Below are positions 1 to 12,505 of a stretch of 64,000 nt of DNA, piece by piece (positions within the stretch are counted from its first letter, which is position 1; each line of letters begins with the position of its first letter). A program made the translations under genes and the position numbers. The DNA comes from Mactromeris polynyma (taxonomy: Eukaryota; Mollusca; Bivalvia; Venerida; Mactridae): NCBI GenBank assembly GCA_032209605.1, contig JASFXZ010000001.1, forward strand, positions 47,434,619-47,498,618. Direction: 5' to 3'. Under the pieces are notes generated by a model, which saw nothing but the letters and a program-made list of their open reading frames with translations, was not told where the DNA came from and ran no database searches.

Positions 1-529
1 GAGCATTTAAGAAGAAAGATTGATATATGTATTAAAAGCTAAACATTACTCAGATTTTGAGTTATATCTTTACATTACCAATGACATACCAAGATATCCA
101 TGTTCATGCTCAGTTGTTATACTGTGCATATCAATGTACTAGTTTATAATTATTATAATATAGTACAAATCAGTGTGTAATTATACCGTCGTTTGCTTTT
201 GGCAATGTAAATATGCATTATTTGCTTTCAGCAATGCGTAACAGATACCTGATTATATATTATAATTTATCAGTGAGAAGTCTGAAATCTCCGAAGTCCG
301 ATAAATAAGTTTAATCACAGAAGATGTGTGTTCTACATGTAGTATATGTATATATACAATGTTGTACCTCTATCTGAGAGAGTATTTAGTTGCGTTGTGA
401 GGTTTTATTTCAACAAATCCACAAATAATGTACTGACAAGGTAGGGTTAGTTGTAGCCACATGCCGCAGAGCTAGCACCACGGACTAGAAGGTAGTATGG
501 CAATATTTGCACTTTGCCGCATGGTCCTG

Positions 530-765
530 AAATGAAAAAATGTCGAAATTATATCCGTGACAATTTATTTACTATCGCTTACAAATTAGGCTTTCGATTG
601 ACTAAGCAGGTACCCCGTGTTATCGAAAGGTTAACCAATCTGCGTCAAGGTTACAAACGTTGTTCGTTTTGGAGAATTGCCTTGGCGGTTAACGTAATAT
701 TTGATTGGTTTACACAACACTGATATGCAAACAGCAAAACCATGTCAGTACGGCTGCGCCGAAAA
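530..765 (-). repeat. Dispersed ~310-bp repeat, family A, copy 1
   Basis: Read on the minus strand, this matches two plus-strand stretches at about 5794-6118 and 22046-22357. Shared landmarks are 'cgtactaacatggttt', 'tttgcatatcagtg', 'ccaccaaggcaatttctc' and 'gattggttaacctttcgata'. This copy lacks the distal half seen in the other two. No protein is encoded; the short open frame here is incidental. It is probably a non-autonomous DNA element, class unknown. Confidence 0.75.
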
Positions 766-904
766 ACACCTTTTAAGAATACGAACTGTTTTTTAAAAAC
801 CAATTAAGCTTCCACGTGTTGTATATTATCGTGTTTGATAAGGTTGACCTTACTTAATAAGACGAAGTCCATAAAAATGGGAAATCCGCGTTTTATTTAC
901 TCGC

Positions 905-970
905 CCAAGGCTGGATTCCAACTCGCGACCTCCGGATCAAGAGTCTGGCCATCTACACCTCTACCAATGT
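905..970 (-). repeat. tRNA-like SINE head (degenerate)
   Basis: On the minus strand a box-A-like 'ttggtagaggtgtagatgg' is followed by a box-B-like 'ggtcgcgagttggaatcc'. The spacing is tRNA-like, but the ends do not pair into an acceptor stem, so I read it as the head of a tRNA-derived SINE, not a working tRNA gene. Confidence 0.5.
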
Positions 971-1624
971 GACTTTTTATACCACTTTACTCGTATGCAC
1001 TAGAATGAGTATTTTGCATATTTCACAGTAATTTTAAAATAAATAAACAATTATGAGTAAGCACGTAAATAAATATTGGGTTTAAAGCAATTTTGTACGC
1101 CGTTGAAGTCATATTATGGTGCACTTGCGAGAAAAACCCACACCAATGCCCAGTAAAGACCTTTAGATGCAACTTTGTCAACCAGAGAAAGAAATTCATA
1201 AAAAACTGACACGAGTTATACATTGTAAATTGCTGACCTCAGGTATAGATAGAATCACATACTCCATATGACCATGCATAATGTTCCATCATATTAGCAT
1301 GTTCATGTATATAATTATATATAATACGATTCATTAGTGTATGTTATGGATATAAGTAATGATGAAAGGTAATGCTAGAAGCAGGTAGGTTCCCGTATAC
1401 ATGAAATATTTATACTTATAGAAGGCGTACATTACTTCATCTTGGCTTGTGTCACTGTTAATTGAAATTAAACGATTATCCCGAAGCGCTTTAGCGTTTT
1501 ATTTAAAGGGATTATTTACATATTTCCTGCGTAAATGTTCTTCTTTAATTTCATTTTTTTTAACAAACGAGTAAATAGAATAACAGTGTAATTTTGAAAA
1601 TGTTTGAGAAGGCGCAGTGACAGT

Positions 1625-1815
1625 GGTCGAGGGGTATACAGCGTCTGCTTCTGAACCGAAGGTCGTAAGTTCGAGTCCCGCGATGAGCGGGATTTGATCA
1701 TGAACTTCACAATACCTAAATTCGGCGCAAGTACTGGTTGGTAGCCAGGAAGCAGTCATCGGGAGTGATTAGTATAAGTTCTAAGAACTTGTTTCACAAC
1801 CGATGTAAAATAAAT
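1625..1815 (+). repeat. tRNA-derived SINE
   Basis: The tRNA-like head has a box-A-like 'gtggtcgaggggtata' and a box-B-like 'gtcgtaagttcgagtcccgc'. It is followed by a body with 'ccaggaagcagtcatcggga', 'aacttgtttcacaaccg' and 'gtaaaat'. The same body recurs at about 24835-24915 without the head, so this is a dispersed family and not a single-copy tRNA gene. Confidence 0.6.
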
Positions 1816-2141
1816 TAGTTTAAACTTAATGTTTAAAACATATCTGGATAGATACGTAAATATTTCCAGAAAAAAAACACCATTACAAAGCGGATATGCT
1901 ATGACTGCGATTAATACTTGGTTATCAATTACGAAACTTACCAATTTTACGACACGCCAACATCTCAATTAATTGTTAAACTGCCAAGCACAGAGGATAT
2001 AAGTACTGTGCAAGTACATGTATTCCTTAGGCACACGTAATCACAGGAGATTTCACGAGTTATCTACGTATACTATAGAATGGACAAAAGGAGAGAACTC
2101 GTGACATTCTCCTGTGCACAGACATATACATAATGATATAG

Positions 2142-5100
2142 TTACGATATTTAAGCTCTACGAACTATAAAGACGTAGGCATACAAGAGGTGGATGCAGT
2201 ATGGAGAACCTTGAAACCACTTGGACGATTTCAGATGTTTCAATTCTTCCTGACAGTCATAGACATTTTGCCTTCGTGTTTTGCTATCCTCAGCGCAGTA
2301 GTGACAGGTCAGTGTTCAAAAGAGGCATTGTTTTCACTATAGGAAGTTTTTACAAATCGTATAATCATTCTGAAGCCACATCCGATACACTTGAAATAGT
2401 CGCACAGTTTGAAACAAGCCATTTATTTATAAACAAATTTATTTACTTGTACACATATTAAGTCATATAATATTTCATTGTATCCAAATGTCATTATTCA
2501 TGTGTACGTTCTCAATAATTAATTGATACTCTTCCCGAACGTTATTCCCGCGGAAATTGTAGGACGCATCAATTTCATGTGAACGGGAGAAGCAGCATTT
2601 TACACATGCTTCATTTTGACAAATAAACCTGGTGAAAAGGAAAAGCTTGAAAAGGGGCGAAATTTACTATTACACACTGTCTTCACTTATTAGAAGGGAA
2701 AACAAATCTGTGGTTTATATTGATACTTATTTATTTTAAAGAAATCATGCATACCCTTAGTTTTGTATCGATTAATCCATATCTACTTATTTATAACCAT
2801 GTTTGTAAATAACACGTCGTCCTAATGTTTGAGGGCATCAAAACACCTGTTATTGGTCGGGATAAGATTTCCGAATGTTGTCGAAATCCTACCTTCGTTA
2901 TTGATAAATTATATACATGTACGCTTTAGTACTCTTTAAAACGCCTTCTCTGATGTAGGTTATATTCCCGACTTTGAATGCCTTCCAAAATCCGAAAATA
3001 TTACCGGAATCAACGATAATGACAACTTGACATATGTACCGAATCAATGCAGTGTTGATGTTCGCGAAATGTACAATAATACATCTGTTTTCGTCAAAGA
3101 ACAACCATGTGACAGATTTGTATTTTCAAGTGAATATACTTATGCATCCGAGGTAATGGTAATTCTTAAATATTTTGCAATGGCTTTTGTCCAGTATATA
3201 TTTCTTACCCCTTTCCTAAAAACTATATCAGAACTGCGATTACACGTTACTTAAAGCGGCATTCCATTTTCTTTGTAATCAATATATGTTAATATTGGAT
3301 GAGGAATAACATCTTTGTCCTTGTCGATAAAAATATCATAATTTTAGTAAATTTTACTTTTTTGGAAGAAATTGGACATTTCACTCTGTCTTCCGGAATA
3401 CGCGTTGCTGTCACTGAAGAACTCTTGGTATAAGCTATTGTATTGAGTGTGGCGCTATCGGGAATGAAATGCGTGTGGCAGAACGCTTTTCGATGGTCAT
3501 GTTTATATACCTAATGCCACCTTATGTCACCATTTGGCTTCAGAACACGTCAATATCAAACAAACAGACAGTCGTTGTGTGAAATTAAATGCGGTGCAAT
3601 TTGGATGCTTTGAAACTACCATAGAATCATCAGATAGGAGAATAAAAGTGCCGTTTATTATGTATATTCTCTGTTACAGTGGAAACTAGTGTGCTCGAGG
3701 TCGAACATTGCTGCTCTTGCACAGTCTTTGGCAATAGCGGGACAAGGGATTGGTGCATTGGTAATGTCTCAGTTAGCGGATTTATACGGTCGGAAAACCA
3801 TTCATATTATTTCCCATATTGGAATCATGGTTTCTGCGGGGATTATGGCTGCATCACCAAATATTTATGTTTTGCTTGTCCTGAGACTTGTTGCTGGAGC
3901 ATTTCAACAGGTCAGTAAATTGCCGAAAATATTAAACTGTTTCATTGACATCGAGATTATCACAAAGACGGGTATGATTTTCGATCATGTTTAAAAATAT
4001 CGCATGTGTATGTGCAGAATAATCTTCGTCTGTGAACATTTGATATGCCCTATAATCGTGCGTGACGGTAAATATATGTAAATGACACATCTTTGGTAGG
4101 TATAGCTAACTTTACAGATTACGATATATTGTTGTGTTCCCAATCAAGTGAGGGGCACTTCGATTTACCCTTGTTCGTCAGTCCACCAGTCCGAGCAAAC
4201 ATTGAGGTTACGGTTTACTGACATTAGAGACTGGATCTTATTTTTGTTCTGTTCAATGATAACCTCATTAAATCACGTACTTGGGAGCTATTTTTAAGTA
4301 AGGAAAAAGCACAAAACATAAATGTCGAATCATCCGTCCGTCAGACGTAAGTTTGTGACACTCGTACTTCACAAAGTATTTGACTTGGAGTCATAGAAAA
4401 ATTCACAAGACATTGCATACCTTTGTTTTTTTATTTGATTTATTCCGTAAGGACAGAGTTATTACGAACCTTGATATAATGAAATGGGTGCACCTGTACC
4501 CTACGGGCACATTTCTAGTTCATAACTTTTTTCTGGTTCCATTCATCATTATTGCTGTCAAACTGAATACCACATAATCATCGTGTCGGTCACTACGACA
4601 TGCTCGTTACCCAAAACAAAAATAAGACTGTAAATTATGTTTGATATTGCTTTGTGAAATTCACTTATTGCTGGATTGTTTACTTCATAAACACAAACCA
4701 TAGTATGACACAGTAAACATTTACAGTATAACCACAATATTACGAAGCTATATATATATAGTGGAAGACAAATTGAAAGCTGGCCCATGGAAATACGGCA
4801 TGATTAAAGAGGTCTTAATTTCGGGTGGTCTTTAAGTGCGATTTATCTGTATTATTTGTAGGGTTTGATGTGCACAAGCAGGATACTGGCTGTGGAGATG
4901 TTTCCCCGAGAATATCGGTACCATACCGCTCCTATAGGCTCTGTATTCTGGTCGCTCGGAGTTATGGTTCTTTCATTGTTTGGATATATATTCAGGGATA
5001 TCAACTGGAGATATCTACAGCTAGTACTTGCAGCAGTTTCAATATATGCAGTTGTTGAATGGTGGTAAGCATTTAGCGTAATGTGGTATACTAATTCACA

Positions 5101-8100
5101 CCAAACAACTGTTTCCTGATCTCAATTTAAATACAGTGCATATCCTATGGGGCAGCCCCCTCTTGAGCAACAACTTCTATGCAAAAATACTATAATGATT
5201 CCAGTAGTAAGAATTTACTATCAATTCAACCTCTGTAGAGCAACAACCTCACCACAACAGCCAAAATATGTATCTACCAAAAGGTGTTGCTCTGAACAGG
5301 TTGCATTTTATATCTGAACATTAAATATGCAAGAAGATGTATGCTCAAACAATGGCCCGACACATCAATTAAAAGGTAATGGTTAAATCTCTGGAGCTTA
5401 TGAAAAAGCTCATACACATGAGACCGAATTTAACACTCGTCACCGATTGTGAACGTTAATTAATGTACCGTTAAAACACGACATTAAAGCACATGTCACC
5501 GATCATTAGCTCAAATGTCAAGGTTGTAAGTTAAGGACAATTGATTTTCGACATGTGCCTATTGCATTGAAATACACGGTGCAAAATATTCCAATACATA
5601 GTTCCCACATCTACAATATTTACCTCCCTTGTTCTTAACTGCCGGCCATTTTGATAGGCAAAACTGATAAGCCCTTATAGGAGTAATTTCCAAATATGTG
5701 ATAATTGAGAAATACCAAGAGAATGTGCATGTGACAACCCCCTTTTCTTCATCTTACTGAACCAATTGCCCACATGAGCATAATGAATACGTTACTTTTC
5801 GGCGTAGCCGTACTAACATGGTTTTGCTATTTGCATATCAGTGTTCACGTTGTACACCAATCGAATCTTACGTTAACCACCAAGACAATTTCTCTTCAAC
5901 CGAACAACGTGTGTAACCTTGACACGGATTGGTTAACCTTTCGATAAAGGGTGCTTTGCCTTACCAACATCCACTGAATTTCGGTGAATTTACCGAAATC
6001 CATTTTGGATCTGGATGACCAGCAATAATAACATCTCAGCATTTTTTTATGTTGCACAATATATATTAACCTTCAAATTGCGCCGACCATCTTTTTACAA
6101 GATGTTTCTTGTTTATATATCATATTAGTTTATCATCGTTTACATTATATTTCCCATAAACTCACGGACCTATATACCAGGTCCGTGATAAACTTTGAGG
6201 AAATTTGCCTATCAAAATGGCCGACAATTCAGAACACGGGTGGTAAATATTGTAGATGTGAGAACTATGTATATAGCGATCATGTGTTAAGCAACAGATA
6301 ATTTATGTATTTCGGGACACTTTGGATTCCCCTTCGCTTCGGCCTATTTAGTTAACAATTCATGGTGATGTTAACGTGTCTATCAGAGGCAACACTATAC
6401 AAAACGAATTGTGTCGTTAGGAGGTACAGACTAAAGACATTATTTCGACACCAAATTCAGTTCGATGTTATATAGATACCGTGAAAACTTTGATGAATTA
6501 TAAATTTCAGTACCTCACAGCATACTTCAGTAATATGTTGGATTATTTTAGGCTAATGGAAGAATCGGTTAGATGGTTGCTATGCAACGGTAAAGTGAAA
6601 GAAGCAAAGCGTATCTTGAGGAAGGCAGCCAGATGGAATAATGTGGATTATTATACAGTAGAGAAGGCCCTCAATGAGCATGTTCACATGGATACAGAAG
6701 ACGCTAAGCCAATGAAAGACCTAGCTGAAGGTCCGCATAAAGATGCAGCAGTTGGAAAGAAGTATACGATGTTTGATATTCTGAAGAATCCGGCATTGAG
6801 GGTTAATACATTAATACTCTGGTATAGCTGGTATGTAGTCATTTGTTATGTTGGATGTTGACTTAACAGTCAATAATTGTAGGGTATGCGTCATGTCTTT
6901 GAGACAATTCTAAGATAATATGAACTAAGTTTAACAAAGTGAAATACTGTTAGTATATTTTGTGATTTGAATAGATTCATGACATGCAAAAATAATACAA
7001 AATACAGTGCAACCTCTAAAGAGATGTCCTATCTCGAGCAATAACGCTTTGAACAACATAAATACCAACTTTTCTTGTTATAAGAATTCACAACGCATTT
7101 AAGCTCTCCAGAGCAAGTAACTCTTAACAACAGTTTAATATAGAATGTTGCTGTTTTTGAAAGGTTTACTCGACGAAGGTATAATTGATAACACATGTTT
7201 ACTCCGGGGAAATGCGATGATGTTGTTGAAAAGAGGATGATGCTTTAGAGGGGGCCGCTCTGGAGAGGATGCACTGTATCGTGGAGGTTTGTTTATACAT
7301 ATATACTTCTATAACATACTGTGATACCACATGGCACTAACAAAACTTAAAAAAACTAATTAAGCTTACAAAATCCAAAACTAAGATTGATAAATTGCGA
7401 TATTTTTCAGGACTGTTGACACATTCTCCAATATCTTTCAGGATTGTTGTCACTGCGTCATATTTTGGACTAACCTTGGTATCATCACATTTAGCTGGGG
7501 ACAGATACCTCAATTTCTTTATCAGTGGTGTTATCGAGATACCATCCCTTGTTGCCACCTTGTTCATGCTAACCAAGTATGTCCCAACTTTTCTTTGTTC
7601 TAGATCTGTCTGCAGAAGTTCTGATTTGTGAATGTTGTCTTCCATGTAGCAACTTATTTTCTCTCTTCCATCCTCCGCGTCTGTCACTTTGACTTAATGT
7701 CAACGCCGCATTTATTAATTTCGTAACAAAGGGATCGATGTATGAAGGTATTTTTTGTTTTTGTGAATTTTGATTTCCATGTGCTCTTGCTCAATTTGTT
7801 AATAATTATTGTCTGTCATACCAAAACACCAAATTATTAAGTTTGAGTCTAATACTTTGCTTAGCAGAGTACAGTGAGTCCTATGTATCGATGACAAGGA
7901 CCTATACAACTGGTTAACTCCTTAAACTCGGCACAGAGACTCTGGATGATTTACTTATGTGATGTACTTAGAGGCATTTCCTGGGTCTGTTTTATTCAAT
8001 GTTAGCTACTGAATTTCATACATTCGCTGTATTTACGCAGGATAGGACGAAAGAAGACTATGGTCATGTGGTATGGCTTGGCTGCTATGTCGTTAGTTGT

Positions 8101-10455
8101 GTCAACTGTAGCATTCACTGCATTTGGTGAGTTGAGGATTTTAGGATTTTAGTCCTGCTTGATTTGTTCAATGTAGTAGGGCATATAAAACACACAAAAT
8201 GTTGAGCGACTTGTATAAAAATGTACGAATTTACCTTGTACTCTAATCACCACAGTACAATATGTAAACTATTCAAAATGTGTTTGAAGTATTCCATGAA
8301 TCTGTGGCACATGTGGTGTACATTATTGACGTGTGACATATTATGATGGGCATGTGACCTATATCAAGGAAGTATGATGTTTACTACGGGTATATGCGAT
8401 ATAGTAATGACGTATACAATCATGACGTATATATCGGAAATGTTACATGTATCAAGGACGGGACGTACATCACAGAGTTGTGACTTATTAAGGACTTGTG
8501 ATCAGGCATGTGACCTATAGATATCAAAGACGCGTTGCGTACATCAGGGATATATAACCTATCAATGACGAGTTAATGTAGAAAACGGACATGTGACGTA
8601 CATCTTGTACATGTGGCGTATATCACAGATCTACGTATGTGACGTTAATCAAGGATATGCGATGCATACCACGAATATTTTAGATAAACAATGTTTAATG
8701 GACTCAACGGCATTTTATACTCCCCTTCGAAGAAGAGAAGGCATATTGGTTTGCACATGTCGGTCGGTCGGTATGTCCGTCGGTCGGTCACAGGGGGACA
8801 TAATGTTTTACAAACATCTCTTGTTTTTCTTCAGACACGAGTAGTGTATAACAATTATATGTAAAACGTATGCTTAATTTGCGACTTAAATCAGGCATTT
8901 CATTCAAACCATATACATTTATACTCTGAACATTTATTTATAGAGAAAAGCGATGTTACTGATATTGTGGCAACCACATTTTCTATGATTGGAAAGTCAT
9001 CTATAGTCGGAGCCTTCGCTGTTATATACCTTTATACTCCGGAGATATATCCAACTAATTATCGGTATTATCAATAATAATTATGGCCGCTGCACGTGTA
9101 AGATAATGTACGCCTCTTCGGATTTTATTTTCATATTTACAAATTATGTCACAAGTTAAGCAAGCTATGAACTGTATTTATTTGTTATTTAATTCTAAAT
9201 ATAGTCACTACTAACAGATTTTTCTATTTAATTGTACTATGTAAGCTTCAAATGTTGCCTGTCGTAAAAGAGCGGAATAAAATTTACTGGCGGCAGACAC
9301 CGCGTCTTATAAAGTTCTGCATATCGTTTTTAGGAACAGCGGACTTGGTGTTGGATCGTCTATAGGAAGAATTGGTGGTATATTGGCACCATTTGCCAGT
9401 AATCTGGTTGGTTAAACTTTTGATAATGATATATAGCATGTCTTCAGTCAACATCTATATATTTTAAGGCCCTCTTACTTTTGATCAAAAGCGAGAAGGC
9501 GTTGCGCAAGAAAGGCGACATCCACAAAACATTGGCAGTAGAGCCTCGTATACTTACATGAAATAAGCCTCGTGGAAATTGTGACACGTGTATAGTAAAT
9601 ATTACTTAACATGGGCATTTGTGTGTATAAAAGATAAACACTACTTAGTAGCTCTCGATTTGATTCCCGTGTCCTTATTTTTGGTCTTGTTATGTGTTCT
9701 CCTCATTGCATCTACCTCCTAACTACAGTACGTAGTACGTTTGTGATTGGTTTATGTCCCTTCTGGCGTGTGACTCTTTTCTCTTTCCTTTTATTGAGAT
9801 TTGTTGAAGGAACATCTGATTTGGGAATGTGGCCTTCCCTGTTCTGCATTTATTCACTATTAATTAATATTACTAAGACCTTGCTGGTATAATTGCATAA
9901 ATTAAATACATGTAATTGCAAAATATTTAGAAAACAATAGTCAAATATTGATTTCTTGGCAAGAGTTAGTAATTGTATACAAACACGTTTCAACTCTAGT
10001 ATGAAAACTTACAAGACATCGTTTTGCAAATGAGATCATAACAATTTAATGTGCCTGTCCGGGTAGCTTAGTTGGTAGAGCGGATAGTTTGATTCCCGGG
10101 CTGGGCAGGTTATACTACATTGGCTACGGGAATGACCGACGTATATATGACTGCAAAAATTGTTGAAAAACGGAGTAAAAACTGATGAAAACAAAGAATA
10201 GAAAAACAATTGTTATTGATTTGACAAGTTACATAATGGATTAAGTTTGAATTGTTTACTTTTCAGGCCCTGATAGCATTGTGGATACCCGGAGCAATAT
10301 TTGCTGCGATGTGTGTGTTAGTTGTATTGCTAGCTTTAAAGCTACCGGAAAGTTCTCTGTATGAATTACCAACTACTATAGCTGAATGCGATACATGGGT
10401 GAAACACGATACAGATACAACTTCTGAAAAGGAAAACGAAGATGACAGATCTTAA
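2142..10455 (+). CDS. SLC22-family organic ion transporter (5' end incomplete)
   Basis: Major-facilitator transporter of the plasma membrane, predicted to move organic cations, anions or zwitterions; substrate not predictable. Exons (GT-AG, phases agree): ~2142-2307, 2959-3152, 3680-3910, 4862-5064, 6552-6830, 7442-7576, 8041-8126, 8944-9064, 9334-9406, 10266-10455 (stop TAA). The join gives about 555 residues, close to the usual SLC22 size. Visible signatures: N-terminal 'LKPLGRFQMFQFF'; a Cys-rich glycosylatable ectodomain loop (exon 2, with NIT, NLT and NNT sequons); 'WKLVCSRSNIAALAQS'; the MFS loop motif 'ADLYGRK'; 'MEESVRWLL', where the family usually has PESPRWL; 'KIGRKKT'; 'YTPEIYPTNYRNSGLG'; and 'LPESSLYELPTTI' near the end. 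The start codon is not in the visible first exon (no in-frame ATG before 'GRFQ'), so an upstream exon is missing. The donor after 9406 (gttggt) is weak but is the only phase-compatible one. Confidence 0.86.
4140..4350. repeat. Possible degenerate copy of the 'gggca...' bivalve repeat
   Basis: Intronic stretch with 'gaggggcacttcgatttacccttgttcgtcagtccacc', reminiscent of the head of the family seen at 8716, 24344 and 30485. Too diverged to be certain. Confidence 0.25.
5132..5308. repeat. MITE-like element, family B, copy 1
   Basis: Begins 'acagtgcatatcc' and ends with the complementary 'ggttgcat'-type terminus, with 'gagcaacaac' motifs inside. It resembles the larger element at 7003-7278, which has the same terminal sequence. 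Lies in an SLC22 intron. Confidence 0.5.
5596..6275. repeat. Inverted-repeat element in SLC22 intron
   Basis: Arms of about 70 bp at 5596-5665 and 6207-6275 are near-perfect reverse complements. Both contain 'cacatctacaatatttacc' and 'ggccattttgataggcaaa' or their complements. They flank about 540 bp that includes a copy of dispersed repeat A. No coding capacity. Consistent with a non-autonomous DNA transposon or a foldback element carrying repeat A. Confidence 0.65.
5794..6118 (+). repeat. Dispersed repeat, family A, copy 2
   Basis: Full-length-looking copy. It shares with 22046-22357 both the 5' half ('cgtactaacatggtttt', 'tttgcatatcagtg') and the 3' half ('ccactgaatttcggtgaatt', 'catttttttatgttgcacaa', 'ttaaccttcaaattgc'). 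Confidence 0.75.
7003..7278. repeat. MITE-like element, family B, copy 2
   Basis: Terminal inverted repeats 'tacagtgcaacctct' and 'agaggatgcactgta' bound a non-coding 276-bp segment in the SLC22 intron before the exon at 7442. Confidence 0.6.
8300..8690. repeat. Degenerate short tandem array
   Basis: An ill-conserved unit of roughly 25-35 bp, approximating 'catgtgacgtacatcaagga', recurs about ten times ('atgtgacctatatcaaggaa', 'gtgacctatagatatcaaag', 'atgtgacgtacatcttgtac', 'atgtgacgttaatcaaggat' and others). It looks like an old, decayed minisatellite in an SLC22 intron. Confidence 0.6.
8716..8820 (+). repeat. 'gggcatattggtttgcac' dispersed repeat, copy 1
   Basis: The head 'tactccccttcgaagaagag' is an imperfect palindrome, followed by 'ggcatattggtttgcacatg' and several 'gtcggtcggt' runs. 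The same head and body occur at 24344, and a related element at 30485. Confidence 0.7.
10055..10185 (+). repeat. tRNA-derived SINE (deleted anticodon arm)
   Basis: The box-A-like 'gtagcttagttggtagagcg' is joined almost directly to a box-B-like 'agtttgattcccgg', so the anticodon region is missing. The body ends with 'attgttgaaaaacggagtaaaa'. A SINE remnant, not a tRNA gene. Confidence 0.6.
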
Positions 10456-10894
10456 ATCATTCCCTTCCCACAACTGTCGTTCTTGCAAAGAGAGCAGCAG
10501 GGAGGACAATGCCGGATAGAGATTGAGTACATATATGAATGCGTATGAATGCAAGACTTAAAACAATGTACTAACCATTGGGACTTAGTATGACTATTTT
10601 ATACAAAAAGAATTAGATGCGTCCACGGATTCCCCCGCTATGGGCTTTTTAGTAGAATGCAAATACGTTGTAAAGGTCAAATATTTGTGAAGCATAACAA
10701 GAAAGAGAACTTTAGAATTGACAAGTTGTTAACCCTCACTGCCCCTACAACACTGGTTACCATTGTTGTAAAATGTTGAAGAATAATTAATGTCAAAATA
10801 TTTTACCCTTTTATACAATTGATATCAAAATTTTATTCATCAAACTTGTACCATAGCTTTCTCTAATTTGTAGTACTACTAACAATGCAATAAA
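10456..10894 (+). other. Probable 3' UTR of the SLC22 gene
   Basis: AT-rich sequence after the TAA stop. The first clear AATAAA hexamer is at 10889-10894, a plausible poly(A) signal. No other feature seen. Confidence 0.45.
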
Positions 10895-11107
10895 AACTAT
10901 CGCAGTTAAATTGTGGTCTAATTATCCAATATTCAATCAGTGGCAAATATGTATTGGTAGAACATGTTCACAGACACACACACCACTATATATATTCTCT
11001 GTTATCCAAGCAGTGGTAAGAGCAATTGCTATTGACAACAAAGGCAAACAATTATGAGAATGCTACATTTATAGAAATACTTACTTTTCAGTTTAAGAAT
11101 GTTTAAA

Positions 11108-11235
11108 AGAGAGATAATACGTAACTACAGGGAACGCCACATACACAAGACAGTGCCTCCCCACGCAGACCTTCGGGAAAACAACAATCCGCAAAACATA
11201 AGGCACTTAAGGAGGTCAAAGGGCACACTTGTTAA
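11108..11235 (-). repeat. Dispersed repeat, family C, copy 1 (reverse)
   Basis: Its reverse complement carries the landmarks 'gcgtggggaggcactgtctt', 'cttatgttttgcggattgtt' and 'gtggcgttccctgtagttac'. These recur on the plus strand at about 16058-16170, 18068-18170 and 29322-29430. The open frame of 73 codons that overlaps it is therefore not a gene. Confidence 0.75.
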
Positions 11236-12349
11236 GGAACAGAGGCACAATGAATGGCCCGGCATACCACAAGGAACAACTGGGAGAATCAAAGTGGACA
11301 GTGAAGGAAGGGGAGATTAATGGATGGAAAAGATCTTAGGACAAGTCAAGACAACTGGCCGCAACAGGGCGGGAAACAACCTGAACACTATATAAAGTGA
11401 CAGAAGTGTACAGGGGAAAGGGAAATACAAAACACATTCAAAACACAAACAGAAACAACAACCATATAGCGAATTACAGCCTTGGAACTGTCAGCAAAAA
11501 CACTGGCCTTAATGAATATTGTAATCCTTTGCATCCCAAGGTCTGTAAGTGAATGCTTTTTTTTGCTTGAAATGAAACACGCACATTATTATAGACAAAT
11601 TGTTCCGTAAAGACTGATGTCAAAGAGTAAAAATACATCGACGCGTAGGTTGATAGCTACAGACTTAGATGCACCGTTAATTGCCAAAATACCTTTCAGT
11701 TAAGTATAGCAGTCAATTAACTTAACCACAAATCCGAATTCACCAACCACTACTAATCTTGTTTCTTCAAGCAACTGACAGAACAATGTAAGGATTGGAG
11801 CAACTTGTTCAGAGAGTTCTTACCTAAATGCGCTGACCCAGTAGATCTACTGTTCAAAACAGACGTTGTATAAAATTCATGTTAGTATTGTAAAGAGAAA
11901 AGATAATAGATTCTACCCTGATAAATGCAATAGGAAATTCCTTTTTTATTTCAGAAAGTCTATGAAATAAGTTTGCGTATTTGTTGGAAGAACATTCTTC
12001 CTCCTTTTGCCTTCTTCTGAGACACTTTCATCTGGTAACTTGGCAATTCTTTTTTGAACATCTATACAATAAATTTTAAAAATATGAATCACACAGAAAT
12101 ATGTGAGCTTTAAATTTCGAACAAAGAATCTTACATTGTATGCGCAGTACACGTATAGCTTTAAAACTGAATGTTATAATTTATATCAAAATACATTGTA
12201 GGTCGTGAATATCATGCTTGCAGATTAGGAATTCCGTTAATTAGTCAATAGCTTGGCATTTAACACAATTTACTGTTTCACTGAAACAATATACACAAAT
12301 AACAGCTATTTAAATGAGATTCAGCATATTCGCTTTAAGTATAACAATG

Positions 12350-12440
12350 CCGAGGCATGCCGGTTTCAAGAGTTGTAGGGCACCCGCCTACATATCCAAA
12401 GGTCGAGAGATCGAATCACGTTCGGGCGAGGTTGAAACCT
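12350..12440 (+). repeat. tRNA-like SINE head
   Basis: Contains 'agagttgtagggcacccgcc' and 'aaggtcgagagatcgaatca', spaced like RNA polymerase III boxes A and B. No acceptor stem pairing. Confidence 0.5.
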
Positions 12441-12505
12441 GAATACCGGTTAGTCACGGTTAGAGACCCACAGGGAAGATAGGGCTTGCCAACTGTGTAG
12501 CCTCT

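Larger units (their letters stand above)
1..2141. other. Upstream non-coding region with repeat fragments
   Basis: AT-rich DNA with no coding sequence I can support. It contains a minus-strand copy of a dispersed repeat (about 530-765) and two tRNA-like SINE heads (about 905-970 minus, 1625-1815 plus), listed separately. The first exon(s) of the SLC22 gene, including its start codon, should lie here or further upstream, but I could not identify them. Confidence 0.5.

Noticed and set aside
905..970. Functional tRNA gene
   Set aside because: Pol III boxes are present but acceptor-stem pairing is not. Several similar heads in the window argue for SINEs.
3679..3918. Alternative frame of the SLC22 exon
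   Set aside because: The frame starting WKLVC fits family motifs and splice phases; the other frame does not.
11099..11320. 73-residue open frame
   Set aside because: It overlaps a reverse copy of dispersed repeat C that also occurs at three other places.
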